A stretch of DNA of 64,000 bases from CAG-452 sp045531335 (GTDB lineage: Bacteria > Bacillota > Clostridia > TANB77 > CAG-508): the NCBI GenBank assembly GCA_045531335.1, contig JAZSDU010000007.1, positions 1 to 64,000 of the forward strand, read 5' to 3'. The stretch's first letter is position 1. Each line of letters opens with the position of its first letter. The translations under genes were made by a program, and so were the position numbers. Of this stretch, positions 8,526 through 17,343 are shown piece after piece. The notes beneath the pieces were generated by a model, which was not told where the DNA came from, did no database searches, and saw only the letters and a program-made list of their open reading frames with translations.

Positions 8526-9572
8526 ATGAGTAATGAAAATTTAGAAAAGAAAAAAGCATTGGAAATAGCAATGAGTCAAATCGAAAAACAATTTGGAAAA
8601 GGTTCAGTAATGAAACTTGGAGAATATAAAGCAATGGAAATAGAAGCAATTCCTACAGGAGCTCTAGGATTAGATATAGCACTTGGAATAGGAGGAGTTC
8701 CTAGAGGAAGAATTATAGAAATATTTGGGCCAGAATCTTCTGGTAAAACAACACTTGCATTACATATAATAGCAGAAGCGCAAAAAATGAATGGAGAGGC
8801 TGCGTTTATAGATGCAGAACATGCATTAGATCCAGTATATGCAAAACATTTGGGAGTAGATATAGACAACTTAATAGTATCTCAACCAGATACAGGGGAA
8901 CAAGCTCTAGAAATAACAGAAAGTTTAGTTAGAAGCGGTGCATTAGATGTTATAGTTGTAGACTCTGTTGCAGCATTAGTACCAAAAGCAGAAATAGATG
9001 GAGATATGGGAGATTCACATATGGGTCTTCAAGCAAGACTTATGTCACAAGCATTAAGAAAATTAGCTGGTGCTATAAACAAAAGTAAAACAGTTATAAT
9101 ATTTATTAATCAATTAAGAGAAAAAATTGGAGTTATGTTTGGAAATCCTGAAACTACAACAGGTGGTAGGGCATTAAAATTTTATTCTTCTGTAAGATTA
9201 GATATTAGAAAAATAGAAAATATAAAACAAGATGGAGAAGTAGTAGGAAATAGAGCTAGAGTTAAAATAATAAAAAATAAGGTTGCACCTCCATTTAGAG
9301 AGGCAGAATTTGATATTGTATATGGAAAAGGAATATCAAAAGAAGGTAACATTTTAGATATGGCTGTTAATTTAGATATTATAGAGAAAAGTGGTTCATG
9401 GTTTAGTTATGATGGAGAAAAAATAGGACAAGGTAGAGAAAATGCTAAAAAATATTTGAAAGATAATCCTAAAATAATGGAACAAGTAGAAAAGAGAGTT
9501 AGAGACAATTTTGAAGAAGCATTTGAAAAAAGTTTGGGAGACAATGAAGAGATAGATGATGAAGAAGAATAG
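8526..9572 (+). CDS. recA: Recombinase RecA
   Basis: A 348-residue DNA strand-exchange ATPase for homologous recombination and the SOS response. Walker A GPESSGKTT lies at 68-76, and a FINQLREKIGVMFGNPETTTGG block follows in loops L1/L2. The C-terminus is acidic (DDEEE). It starts at ATG after AGGAGG, behind a consensus promoter with a LexA-like site. recX follows, the usual partner. Confidence 0.99.
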   Translation: MSNENLEKKKALEIAMSQIEKQFGKGSVMKLGEYKAMEIEAIPTGALGLDIALGIGGVPRGRIIEIFGPESSGKTTLALHIIAEAQKMNGEAAFIDAEHALDPVYAKHLGVDIDNLIVSQPDTGEQALEITESLVRSGALDVIVVDSVAALVPKAEIDGDMGDSHMGLQARLMSQALRKLAGAINKSKTVIIFINQLREKIGVMFGNPETTTGGRALKFYSSVRLDIRKIENIKQDGEVVGNRARVKIIKNKVAPPFREAEFDIVYGKGISKEGNILDMAVNLDIIEKSGSWFSYDGEKIGQGRENAKKYLKDNPKIMEQVEKRVRDNFEEAFEKSLGDNEEIDDEEE

Positions 9573-9611
9573 AGGGAATTTTTAGGGATTGTCCTGAAAT
9601 TCACGATAACA

Positions 9612-9686
9612 ATTGTAGGGGTCGACGGCCCTGTCGACCCGAAAACAATAGATTTATCGGGCGGACAGAGTCGTCCGCCCCTACGG
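9612..9686. repeat. TGTAGGGG repeat, inverted pair
   Basis: Two different hairpins face each other: TGTAGGGGTCGAC...GTCGACCCG, then CGGGCGGAC...GTCCGCCCCTACG. The outer ends are complementary, giving a mosaic two-hairpin element between recA and recX. Confidence 0.85.
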
Positions 9687-9738
9687 TATTTTAATTAGTA
9701 ATTGTGAATAAATAATATTAAATTCTAGGAGAAATCAA

Positions 9739-10188
9739 ATGAATTATTTAGAAGAATTTGACAAACTTAAAACAAAAGTATTAAAATATATATTATTTAA
9801 AAAAAGAACTGAATCTGAGATAAGACAAAAATTTATATCAGATGAAGGTGAAATGCTAAATGATGTAATAGACGACTTAAAGGAAAATGGATATATTGAT
9901 GATAAAAGGTATGTAGAAAAAGCAATAAACGAATACATGAATTTAAAAAATTTATCAATAAAAGAACTAGAATACAAACTAATTTCTAAAGGAATTAGAA
10001 AAGAAATAATAGATAATTACATATGTTCTAACAAAGAAACTTTATTAGAGTATGAAATGAAATCTGCTATAAATATTATAAATAAAAAAATAAACACTAA
10101 TACAAAAGAAGAAATTTTAAATGGACTAAGAAAAAAGAGATATATGGAAGATAGTTTAAAAATAGCAATGCAAGAAATAGAGGAGTAA
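9739..10188 (+). CDS. recX: Regulatory protein RecX
   Basis: A 149-residue all-helical RecX protein that modulates RecA filaments. It has the family pattern of repeated three-helix units, including RTESEIRQKF and DDLKENGYIDDKRYVEKAINEY. It starts at ATG after CTAGGAG. It is separated from recA only by a repeat element and lies 4 bp ahead of scpA, so the two are probably cotranscribed. Confidence 0.9.
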   Translation: MNYLEEFDKLKTKVLKYILFKKRTESEIRQKFISDEGEMLNDVIDDLKENGYIDDKRYVEKAINEYMNLKNLSIKELEYKLISKGIRKEIIDNYICSNKETLLEYEMKSAINIINKKINTNTKEEILNGLRKKRYMEDSLKIAMQEIEE

Positions 10189-10192
10189 TGCA

Positions 10193-10942
10193 ATGAATAA
10201 TATTTTGACATTAGAAACAAATAAATATGCAATAAGATTAGATAATTTTGAAGGTCCACTTGATTTACTATGTCATTTAGTAGATAAAAATAAAATGGAT
10301 ATACACGAAGTAAATATTAGTAAAATAACAGATCAATATTTAGAATACATAAATGCAATGAAAGAGTTAAACTTAGATGTGACTAGTGAATTTGTTTTAA
10401 TGGCATCCACTTTACTATATATAAAATCAAAAAGCTTACTTCCAAAACAAGTAGAAGATGAAGGGGAACTCACAGAAGAGGAATTAATACATAGAATTAT
10501 AGAATATAAAAAATATAAAGAAATATGTAAAAAGTTAAGAGAACAATTTGAAATATATTCAAAAAGATTTTATAAATTACCAGATAAAATAGAACTTCCA
10601 AAAAGAGAACTAGAAGAAAATTATTCTAGTGAACTATTAGAAGAAGCTTACAAAAAATTATTACAAAGAAATAAAGAAAAGATAAATGTAAATGCTGCAA
10701 ACATTGAGAGAATAGCAATTACTGAAACGGTTACAGTAACAAGTAAAGTTAAAGATATATTTAGGGAATTAATGAAAAAACCAAAATTTGTATTTAACAG
10801 ACTTTGTAAATCAAAAAAATATACAAAATTAGAAACAGTTACAGCATTTACAGGATTACTTGAATTAACAAGAAGAAACAAAGTAAAGACTGAACAAGAA
10901 AAAATATTTGGAGATATAACAGTTGAGAAAGCAAGAGATTAA
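10193..10942 (+). CDS. scpA: Segregation and condensation protein A
   Basis: A 249-residue kleisin subunit of the SMC-ScpAB condensin complex. The N-terminal FEGPLDLLCHLVDKNKMDI motif is diagnostic, and a winged-helix C-terminus (FTGLLELTRRNKV) is present. The gene follows recX by 4 bp. scpB, the usual partner, is not next to it. Confidence 0.95.
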   Translation: MNNILTLETNKYAIRLDNFEGPLDLLCHLVDKNKMDIHEVNISKITDQYLEYINAMKELNLDVTSEFVLMASTLLYIKSKSLLPKQVEDEGELTEEELIHRIIEYKKYKEICKKLREQFEIYSKRFYKLPDKIELPKRELEENYSSELLEEAYKKLLQRNKEKINVNAANIERIAITETVTVTSKVKDIFRELMKKPKFVFNRLCKSKKYTKLETVTAFTGLLELTRRNKVKTEQEKIFGDITVEKARD

Positions 10943-11047
10943 TCTTGCTTTTTTATGTTAATGGTGATATTATTTAAACACCCTATTTAATGTTCCCTAA
11001 AATACTATTAGACCAAGCAATGTAAATTTAATGCGGAGGTATGGTAA

Positions 11048-11269
11048 ATGAAAATAGTAACTGAAACTTTGGCGTATGTAACGCCTGATGAAGGCCAGGG
11101 AGTTTTTGACCTGGCAAAAGAAATTGCAGAAGCAAAAAGAAAAAAAGAAATTGGGGATAAGGTTTTCCTTGAACTTCCTGATGGGAATAACATTTCCATA
11201 AAAGGAAATACTGCTGAAGAGATAAGAGATTCGATTATGACTCAGTGGGAAGGAGACCCCAAATTTTAA
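11048..11269 (+). CDS. Small protein of unknown function (73 aa)
   Basis: Not recognised. A compact 73-residue protein with a helical stretch (FDLAKEIAEAKRKKEIGD) followed by a strand-rich part (VFLELPDGNNISIKG). ATG is preceded by GCGGAGG. It is solitary with its own strong hairpin terminator. Codons such as CTG, GTT and GAC are more frequent than in its neighbours, suggesting separate ancestry. Confidence 0.65.
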   Translation: MKIVTETLAYVTPDEGQGVFDLAKEIAEAKRKKEIGDKVFLELPDGNNISIKGNTAEEIRDSIMTQWEGDPKF

Positions 11270-11299
11270 AATTTAAAAGGGAACAACAGGGGTTAATTA

Positions 11300-11345
11300 A
11301 TCCCGAGTGAAGCAGATGTAAAAGTTTGCTTCGCTCAATTTTTTT
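11300..11345 (+). terminator. Rho-independent terminator
   Basis: GAGTGAAGCA/TGCTTCGCTC hairpin followed by AATTTTTTT. Confidence 0.9.
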
Positions 11346-11398
11346 GAATATACATCCATATATTGGGAATACTATTGTTAAAATTGTAGGAGAAAAAT

Positions 11399-12076
11399 AT
11401 GATATTATTTTTTATAGGTTTAACAATAGTATTTATAATTATATCTCTTTTTTTAATATTCTGTTTGTCAAATCTAGAAATAGAAATAAATAGACTATGG
11501 TTTAATAGTAATAGAGAGTATAAAAAACTAGAAGATTATTTAATTTATGTAAGACTAAGATTATTTGGTAAAATAACATGGTTAAGAATTAAATTAGACA
11601 ATGCAAAAATTCAGAAAATAAGAAATTCAAGAATTTTAAAACACAAAATTTTTAAAAAATTCAATATAACTAAAAATATAAAAGAAAATATATTAAAAAA
11701 CAAAAAAGATATATTTAAAATAGAGAATATAAGATATATTAAACAATTAGATATAAAGATAGATAAATTGAATCTATATATGGATTTATGTACAGCAGAC
11801 AGTATATTTACTGCTTTTTCTGTTGCAATACTTGCATCAGCTATTTCGATGATTTTAGCGAGAAATATGAAAAAATATGACAACAACAAATATAATTATA
11901 GGATAACTCCTATATATGAATATAAACCAAGTCTTAAAGTTAAACTAAGCTGTATAATTAATATAAAAATTGTACATATTATAAATGTAATATATATGTT
12001 AATTAATAAGAAAAGGAGTGTAGAATATGATGAGAGAACATCCGATAGAAGGGCTTATGTCTGCAGCAATGACTAG
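11399..12076 (+). CDS. DUF2953-like membrane protein
   Basis: A 225-residue protein with one N-terminal membrane helix (about 2-24) and a basic, Ile/Lys-rich cytoplasmic or forespore-facing portion. A further hydrophobic stretch lies near 138-152. Both the layout and the position directly upstream of gerW match the DUF2953 proteins encoded beside ytfJ in spore formers. Its last 50 bases overlap the start of gerW, which implies cotranscription. Function unknown. Confidence 0.65.
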   Translation: MILFFIGLTIVFIIISLFLIFCLSNLEIEINRLWFNSNREYKKLEDYLIYVRLRLFGKITWLRIKLDNAKIQKIRNSRILKHKIFKKFNITKNIKENILKNKKDIFKIENIRYIKQLDIKIDKLNLYMDLCTADSIFTAFSVAILASAISMILARNMKKYDNNKYNYRITPIYEYKPSLKVKLSCIINIKIVHIINVIYMLINKKRSVEYDERTSDRRAYVCSND

Positions 12077-12578
12077 TATTAAAGATATGGTTGATGTAAA
12101 TACTATTATTGGAGATCCAATAGAAACAAACAACAATATAGTAATTATACCTATATCTAAAGTTTGCTTTGGATTTGCAGCAGGGGGTAGTGAATTTAAT
12201 GAAGAAACTATAGATGAATACAAAAGAAAAGAAAAAGAAGAGGAAGTACAATATAAATTACCATTTGGAGGAGGAAGTGGAGCAGGTGTTAGCATAAATC
12301 CAGTGGCATTTCTAGTTGTACAAGAGGGAACTGTAAAATTATTACCAGTAAACCATTCTTCTGCAATAGATAGATTATTAGACTATGTACCAGATTTATT
12401 TGAAAAGTTAAATAAAACAATGAAAAAAAACATGAAAGAAAACTATAATGAACAAATAAAAGAAGTAGTAAGAGAAGAAAATTTAAAACAAAATAAAAAG
12501 AAAGAAAGTAAAGAAGGCAATGAAAAAGATTTCACATATGAGTTTGAATATGATGAAACAGAGGAAGAGGATGATTAA
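12027..12578 (+). CDS. gerW: GerW family sporulation protein (YtfJ)
   Basis: A 183-residue YtfJ/GerW family protein. The family core is clear: EHPIEGLMSAAMTSIKDMVDVNTIIGDPI, then VIIPISKVCFGFAAGGSEF, then the glycine-rich FGGGSGAGVSINPVAF. The tail is strongly charged. The Bacillus homologue is made in the forespore and is needed for germination. Its ribosome site (AAAAGGAGTG) lies inside the upstream gene. Confidence 0.93.
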   Translation: MMREHPIEGLMSAAMTSIKDMVDVNTIIGDPIETNNNIVIIPISKVCFGFAAGGSEFNEETIDEYKRKEKEEEVQYKLPFGGGSGAGVSINPVAFLVVQEGTVKLLPVNHSSAIDRLLDYVPDLFEKLNKTMKKNMKENYNEQIKEVVREENLKQNKKKESKEGNEKDFTYEFEYDETEEEDD

Positions 12579-12657
12579 AAGGAAATTTCTAGGGACTGTC
12601 CCTAAAAAGTAGCAACTTGTTGAAACTTTTTGGGACTGTCCTGAAATTTCCGAGAAC
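12579..12657. repeat. GGGACTGTCC-type palindromic repeat
   Basis: Long imperfect palindrome. The outer arms GGAAATTTC.../...GAAATTTCC enclose two GGGACTGTCC cores and an inner AAAAAGT...ACTTTTT stem. It also sits where gerW and the convergent dacF meet and may terminate both. Related shorter text occurs near 9580, 15300, 41680 and 59660. Confidence 0.75.
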
Positions 12658-12662
12658 AAAAT

Positions 12663-13930
12663 TTATCTAAGTAGTGTAAACCAATTTTCAACCACCCTAG
12701 CTGACATATTAACAACATTTAATTTTTTTACATCTTCTTTTGCAACTATATTTACTGTAGATATTATTTTTCCATCTAGGCTATAAGTTACTTCACCTAA
12801 TTTTTGTCCTTTACATATAGGTGCTGAAACTGTGTCTGGTATTAAAATGTTAGATGAGATGTTTTTTGATTTGCCTTTTGGAACAAGACATCCGCTGTCT
12901 GATTCAAAAATAACATCAACATTTCCGTAAAATTCCTTTATCAACATTAATAGTTTTGAGAATATCATCTTTTTTTGAACATTCTATATATTCATAATTA
13001 CTAAATCCATAATCTAAAAGTTTTTGAGCTTCTGAAAACCTAATTGAGGATGTTTCACCTCTCATTATTACTGCAATTAGAGAAAGATTGTCACGTGTTG
13101 CAGTAGCAGATAAGTTAAATAAGGCTGCAGAAGTAGAGCCAGTTTTTAAACCAGTTGCTCCTTCGTAATTTCTTATAATTTTATTAGTATTTACGAGTTC
13201 AGACTCACCATTTCTTAAACTATCCATCCAGATAGTTGTATATTCAGTAATTTTAGGATGTTTAGTTATTAATTCTCTAGACATAAGTGCGATATCGTAA
13301 CTTGAAGTCATATGATCGTCTTCATCTATACCATGACAGTTTTTAAAAACGGTATCATTCATTCCAAGTTCCTTAGCACGTTTATTCATTTGTTCTACAA
13401 ACAATTCTTCAGAGCCTGCAATATATTCAGACATTGCTACACAGCAATCATTTGCAGAAACTACACAAATAGCTTTAAGCATTTCATGAACAGTAAGAGT
13501 TTCTGTTGTATCAAGCCAAATTTGTGAACCACCCATTGAACTCGCTTTTTCACTGCATGGAACACTGTCTTCTAAACTTATAATTCCATTATCTAAAGCT
13601 TCCATAATTAATAGTATAGTCATTACTTTTGTAACACTTGCAGGTCTTAATTGTTCGTGAGAATTATACTCATATAAAATAGTTCCAGTTTTTTGATCCA
13701 TTAATATGGCACTTCCTGAAGTTATACCTAAAAAATTTCCGTGAAGTTTTATTTTCCTCATTATTTTTACTTTCTTCAGAAGGAGTAGATGTTATAACAG
13801 AAGAATTGTTTGACCAAACATATACACTTTCCTCGTCAAATGCATATGATTTAAGTGGAAATGATGTAGAGAGCACTAGAATTAAACATAATAAAATATA
13901 TATTAAAAATTTATTTATTTTAAAAAACAT
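12663..13930 (-). CDS. dacF: D-alanyl-D-alanine carboxypeptidase (DacF type), recoded at two CGGA sites
   Basis: Secreted low-molecular-weight penicillin-binding protein that trims peptidoglycan stem peptides; DacF homologues act in the spore cortex. Reading CGGA as Gly at 13741-13738 and 12927-12924 joins three fragments into 421 residues. These are a signal peptide plus linker (1-63), the S11 peptidase domain and the PBP5-type C-terminal domain. Catalytic motifs are present: SVTK, SAN and LKTGS. ATG 13930 follows AGGAGG. Without recoding, the signal peptide and catalytic domain would be in different products. vanW-like, with a third CGGA, is the next gene upstream. Confidence 0.88.
12924..12927 (-). 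other. CGGA recoding site (dacF, second)
   Basis: Minus-strand in-frame CGG followed by A, after TTA. Zero frame ends two codons later at TGA. Reading CGGA as Gly continues into NVDVIFESDSGCLVPKG. Confidence 0.85.
13738..13741 (-). other. CGGA recoding site (dacF, first)
   Basis: Minus-strand in-frame CGG followed by A, after TCA at codon 63. Reading CGGA as Gly links the signal-peptide fragment to GSAILMDQKTG of the peptidase domain. Confidence 0.85.
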
Positions 13931-14000
13931 AAAAAAACCTCCTAAATATAAGTATTAGTAAATACTATGCATTTAGAAAGTTTTTTAGACTAATAAAATT

Positions 14001-14625
14001 TTAAAGTTTAACAATTTTTATATCCACTGAATTAGTAGTAGAAGAACTATATATTTTAATATCATAATCGTAGTTATTTTTAAACTTAAAATCTATACTA
14101 CCATAAGCTACAGAAGCATCTTTACCTTCAGGAACATAATAAACCTTTTTACTATGTTCATGTCTTTCTGTAATAGAGATAGAAGGTAGTGATAAAACTG
14201 CATTATATAGAGTACTACTTATTTGACAATTTCCACCGCCATATCCTTTTATAACATTCCCATCTTCATCAAAAATATCAGCTTTTTGATAACCTCTTTC
14301 AGGAGTTGCTTTTCCTACAGTGTCACAGAATGAAAAAGTTTCTCCGAGATTTAACAATAGTTTCGTTCAATTCAGAACAAGTGATTTTTATATTATTTTG
14401 CCTTGCTGAATCATTTGGAGTATATATTTTTGTAGAAAAAGAAGCAATTTCAGTTTCAGTATTTACATTATTTTTAATTTCAATGTTATTATTTATATTA
14501 TTTGTAGTAGTTATCCTAGAAGCGGTATAATTATTGTTTTCTTCCTGATTATTTGTTGTATTATTTTTACCACAACCAGTTAAAGAAAAACATAAAATTA
14601 GTAAAATTATTAAAAACTTTTTCAT
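14001..14625 (-). CDS. VanW-domain lipoprotein, recoded at one CGGA site
   Basis: A 207-residue protein after recoding. A lipoprotein signal with lipobox LTGC comes first. An Asn/Thr-rich linker follows, then a VanW domain (GETFSFCDTVGKATPERGY, GYGGGNCQISSTLYNAVL, ERHEHSKKVYYVPEGKDASVAYG). VanW proteins occur in glycopeptide-resistance and sporulation envelope loci; the biochemical role is unsettled. The frame breaks at 14346-14343 (TCT CGGA), and Gly there restores the conserved GETFSF start. ATG 14625 follows GGAGGG; an upstream TTG is unlikely. Confidence 0.85.
14343..14346 (-). other. CGGA recoding site (vanW-like)
   Basis: Minus-strand in-frame CGG followed by A, after TCT. The zero frame ends 8 codons later. 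CGGA read as Gly supplies the glycine of the conserved VanW GETFSF motif. Confidence 0.9.
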
Positions 14626-14667
14626 AAAACCCTCCAAAAATTAGTATAACCAAAAAACACATAAATA

Positions 14668-14695
14668 TTGACAAAACTAAAAAATATAGTATAAT
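14668..14695 (+). promoter_or_regulatory. Promoter for the small membrane protein
   Basis: TTGACA (14668-14673), 16-base spacer, TATAAT (14690-14695), divergent from vanW-like. Confidence 0.7.
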
Positions 14696-14728
14696 TAATT
14701 ATGTAAGTTTATTTTAGGAGAAAAAGAA

Positions 14729-14884
14729 ATGTTAGCAAAATCATGGAAAAGAATAGGTTTAATAATTTTAATTATTGCTTGTTTATGGAATGTTGTTTTT
14801 AAGCTAGTAAACAAGATATCTTTTGATGCTGCAATAAATAGTGCAAAGCAAAAAATACAAACAATAACTAAATCTGATAAATAA
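14729..14884 (+). CDS. Small membrane protein (51 aa)
   Basis: Reading frame of 51 codons starting at ATG after TTTTAGGAG and behind a consensus promoter. It has a basic start (KSWKR), one hydrophobic helix (about residues 9-26) and a polar Lys/Gln-rich tail. No family is recognised. It lies between the divergent vanW-like gene and rpmE. The promoter and ribosome site together make translation likely. Confidence 0.6.
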   Translation: MLAKSWKRIGLIILIIACLWNVVFKLVNKISFDAAINSAKQKIQTITKSDK

Positions 14885-14971
14885 AATTTAAAATAAGTTT
14901 GCAAAATAAAAAAAAGTATGTTAAAATAGATAAAGATTTTTTTAATTAGCGAAGGAAGAGGTGAATACATA

Positions 14972-15172
14972 ATGAAAAAAGATATACAACCAGAATATAA
15001 TACAACAACAATTACATGTGCATGTGGTAATGTATTAGAAGTTGGATCTACAAAAAAAGATTTAAAAGTAGACGTATGTTCTAAATGTCATCCATACTGG
15101 ACAGGTAACTTAAGAAAAGATACAACAGGTGGAAGAGCTGATAAATTCAAAAAGAAATATGGAATTAGCTAA
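14972..15172 (+). CDS. rpmE: 50S ribosomal protein L31
   Basis: A 66-residue zinc-type L31. It has the CACG and CSKCHPYWTG cysteine pairs that bind zinc, and the TGGRADKFKKKYG C-terminus. It starts at ATG after GAAGGAAGAGGTG and is followed by a good terminator. Confidence 0.97.
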   Translation: MKKDIQPEYNTTTITCACGNVLEVGSTKKDLKVDVCSKCHPYWTGNLRKDTTGGRADKFKKKYGIS

Positions 15173-15180
15173 TATTTGTT

Positions 15181-15217
15181 TAAACAAAAACACTCTAACA
15201 AGGGTGTTTTTTTGTTA
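15181..15217 (+). terminator. Terminator of rpmE
   Basis: AACACTCT/AGGGTGTT hairpin followed by TTTTTTGTT. Confidence 0.9.
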
Positions 15218-15295
15218 TTCTTTTTAGGACAAAACCTCCTAAATTTCATCAAAGGAAAAAAAGTTTAATAATAGAATATATAAATATTGAAACAG

Positions 15296-15328
15296 CCAAA
15301 AAGGGGACAGTCCCCTTTTTAGCCATTA
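15296..15328. repeat. GGGGACAGTCCCC hairpin repeat
   Basis: Perfect hairpin AAAAAGGGGACAGTCCCCTTTTT just upstream of spoIID, in the same core family as 12579 and 59660. Confidence 0.75.
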
Positions 15329-15345
15329 AGAAAGTTTGGTGTTAT

Positions 15346-16326
15346 ATGAAAAAGATATTTATATATATACTATGTTTGATATTAGTATGTTTTTTAATAC
15401 CTATTTTATTTACAAAGAAACAAGAGATAAAAGAAGTTATATCAACAGAGAAAGAAGTACCTTTTGAGAATTACGATTATGGACAATATAAGACAATAAA
15501 ATTATTAGATAGTGCAACAGGAGAAATTCAAGAATTAGATTTAGATACATATTTGTTAGGAGTAGTATGCAGTGAAATGCCAGCAAGCTTTGAGGAAGAA
15601 GCTTTAAAAGCACAAGCAGTAGTTGCAAGGACATATACTATATACAAAATAATAAATAAAGGTAAACATGAAAATGCAGATATATGTGATGACTCGAAAT
15701 GTTGTCAAGCATGGATTTCTAAAGAAGAAAGACTTAACAAATGGAGTGAGAAAGATAGAGAAAATAATTGGGCAAAAATTGAAAATGCAGTAAATAGTAC
15801 AAAGGGTAAAATAATAACATATGAAGGAAATCCTATAAATGCTTTTTTTCATTCAAATAGTGGAGGCGCAACTGAAACTGCAACAGCGGTTTGGGGAGGA
15901 AACAATTATCCATATTTGCAAGTAGTACAAACATCTGGAGAAGATTCATATACTCAATATAGTTCAGAACTTATTGTGAGTAAAGAAGAATTTATATCTA
16001 AAATTAAAGAATATCATAGCGATTTTATAATTGATTTTAATTTAGAAAATCAGATAGAAATATTAGAATATACAGAAGGGGGAAGAATAAAAAATATAAA
16101 AATAGGAAACTTAAATTTATCAGGAGTTGAGATAAGAAATATATTTGGATTAAAATCGGCAAAATTTGAAATTGATGTAGAAGAAAAAATAAAGTTTACT
16201 GTTATAGGGTATGGACATGGAGTTGGAATGAGCCAAACAGGAGCAGATAGCATGGCTAAACAAGGAAAAAAATATGAAGATATTATAAAACATTATTATA
16301 CAGGTGTTCAGATTACAGATGTTTAG
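15346..16326 (+). CDS. spoIID: Stage II sporulation protein D
   Basis: A 326-residue lytic transglycosylase of the DMP engulfment machine. The N-terminal membrane anchor (about 4-20) is followed by the SpoIID domain: YLLGVVCSEMPASFEEEALKAQAVVARTYT with the catalytic Glu in CSEMP, FHSNSGG, and the C-terminal GYGHGVGMSQTGADSMAKQG. A spoIIQ-like gene follows by about 90 bp, as in many spore formers. Confidence 0.95.
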   Translation: MKKIFIYILCLILVCFLIPILFTKKQEIKEVISTEKEVPFENYDYGQYKTIKLLDSATGEIQELDLDTYLLGVVCSEMPASFEEEALKAQAVVARTYTIYKIINKGKHENADICDDSKCCQAWISKEERLNKWSEKDRENNWAKIENAVNSTKGKIITYEGNPINAFFHSNSGGATETATAVWGGNNYPYLQVVQTSGEDSYTQYSSELIVSKEEFISKIKEYHSDFIIDFNLENQIEILEYTEGGRIKNIKIGNLNLSGVEIRNIFGLKSAKFEIDVEEKIKFTVIGYGHGVGMSQTGADSMAKQGKKYEDIIKHYYTGVQITDV

Positions 16327-16418
16327 TAATTACAACAAGTTTTACAAATAATATGAATAAAATTCCAAATATAAGGAAATAATTTTACTAAAGAATACAA
16401 TTAATAAGGAGGATACAG

Positions 16419-17219
16419 ATGAGAAGAGGAAGAAGAGAAAGACGTGAAGATAGCCATCTTAAGAGATTGATTTATATTTCAGGAGGAGTTTTATTAGTAA
16501 TACTTATTACTTTTATTATAACTTTTGTTGTTTATAATAATAAACTAAAAGAATACAGTTATAGCTCATTAACAACAGAAAAAATAGCTGATTTAGTTCC
16601 GAACTCAACAGAAGATTTAGGTGAACAGTTAGAACAAGCAAGTAGCGAAATCGGTAAAAGTATTGAAGAGGCAATAAATGAAATAGAAGAAAAACAAGAC
16701 ACAAAAGAACCTACTCAAGTTGAAAACAAAAAAGAAGAAACAAAGAATATAAAGGAAGAAAAGCAAGAAGAAAAAGTTGTAACTACAAATGTAGAACCTG
16801 AAAAAGTAAAAGATCCAGAGTTTGTTATTCCTGTAGAAGGAGAAATAATGAGAAATTATGCTAAAGATTCTCTTATATATTCTGAAACATTAGAAGAGTG
16901 GATAGTTCATTTGGGAATAGATATTAAAGCAGAAAGAACGACAGTTGTTAAGGCTTCAGAAGCAGGAACAATAGCATCAATTAAAAATGACCCTAGATAC
17001 GGATTAACTGTAGTAATAGAACATGTAAATGGGTTTAAGACAATATATTCGAACCTTCTTATAACTGAATTTGTTACAGAAGGAGAGAAGGTAGAAAAAG
17101 GACAAGCAATAGGAACAGTAGGAAACTCTGCTTCATTTGAAATAGTTGATGAACCACACCTGCATTTTGAAATTTTAAAAGATGATATAAATGTTGATCC
17201 TAATATTTATTTAAAATAA
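16419..17219 (+). CDS. spoIIQ: SpoIIQ-like M23 family membrane peptidase
   Basis: A 266-residue bitopic protein with a basic N-terminus, one membrane helix (about 17-39), a Glu/Lys-rich spacer and a LytM/M23 domain. The metal-ligand motifs HLGID and HLHFE are both intact, as in clostridial SpoIIQ; Bacillus SpoIIQ has lost one. The position directly after spoIID supports the forespore channel/engulfment role. The ribosome site is AAGGAGG. Confidence 0.88.
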   Translation: MRRGRRERREDSHLKRLIYISGGVLLVILITFIITFVVYNNKLKEYSYSSLTTEKIADLVPNSTEDLGEQLEQASSEIGKSIEEAINEIEEKQDTKEPTQVENKKEETKNIKEEKQEEKVVTTNVEPEKVKDPEFVIPVEGEIMRNYAKDSLIYSETLEEWIVHLGIDIKAERTTVVKASEAGTIASIKNDPRYGLTVVIEHVNGFKTIYSNLLITEFVTEGEKVEKGQAIGTVGNSASFEIVDEPHLHFEILKDDINVDPNIYLK

Positions 17220-17246
17220 AAATATAAAAAGATAGTTTTTTTAAGT

Positions 17247-17290
17247 AAACACCTTGAATACTAATAGATAGTAGTATTCAAGGTGTTTGT
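17247..17290 (+). terminator. Terminator of spoIIQ
   Basis: AACACCTTGAATACT/AGTATTCAAGGTGTT hairpin followed by TGTTTG. Confidence 0.85.
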
Positions 17291-17343
17291 TTGCAATTTA
17301 CATAATTTTGTGGTAAAATATAAAGAGTTTAAAGGAGGAAAGA

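Noticed and set aside
16990..17010. Other CGGA strings in genes (for example TAC GGA at 16996, GAC GGA at 37682, AGC GGA at 32565)
   Set aside because: In these the C is the third base of a codon and GGA is already an in-frame Gly codon, so no recoding is involved.
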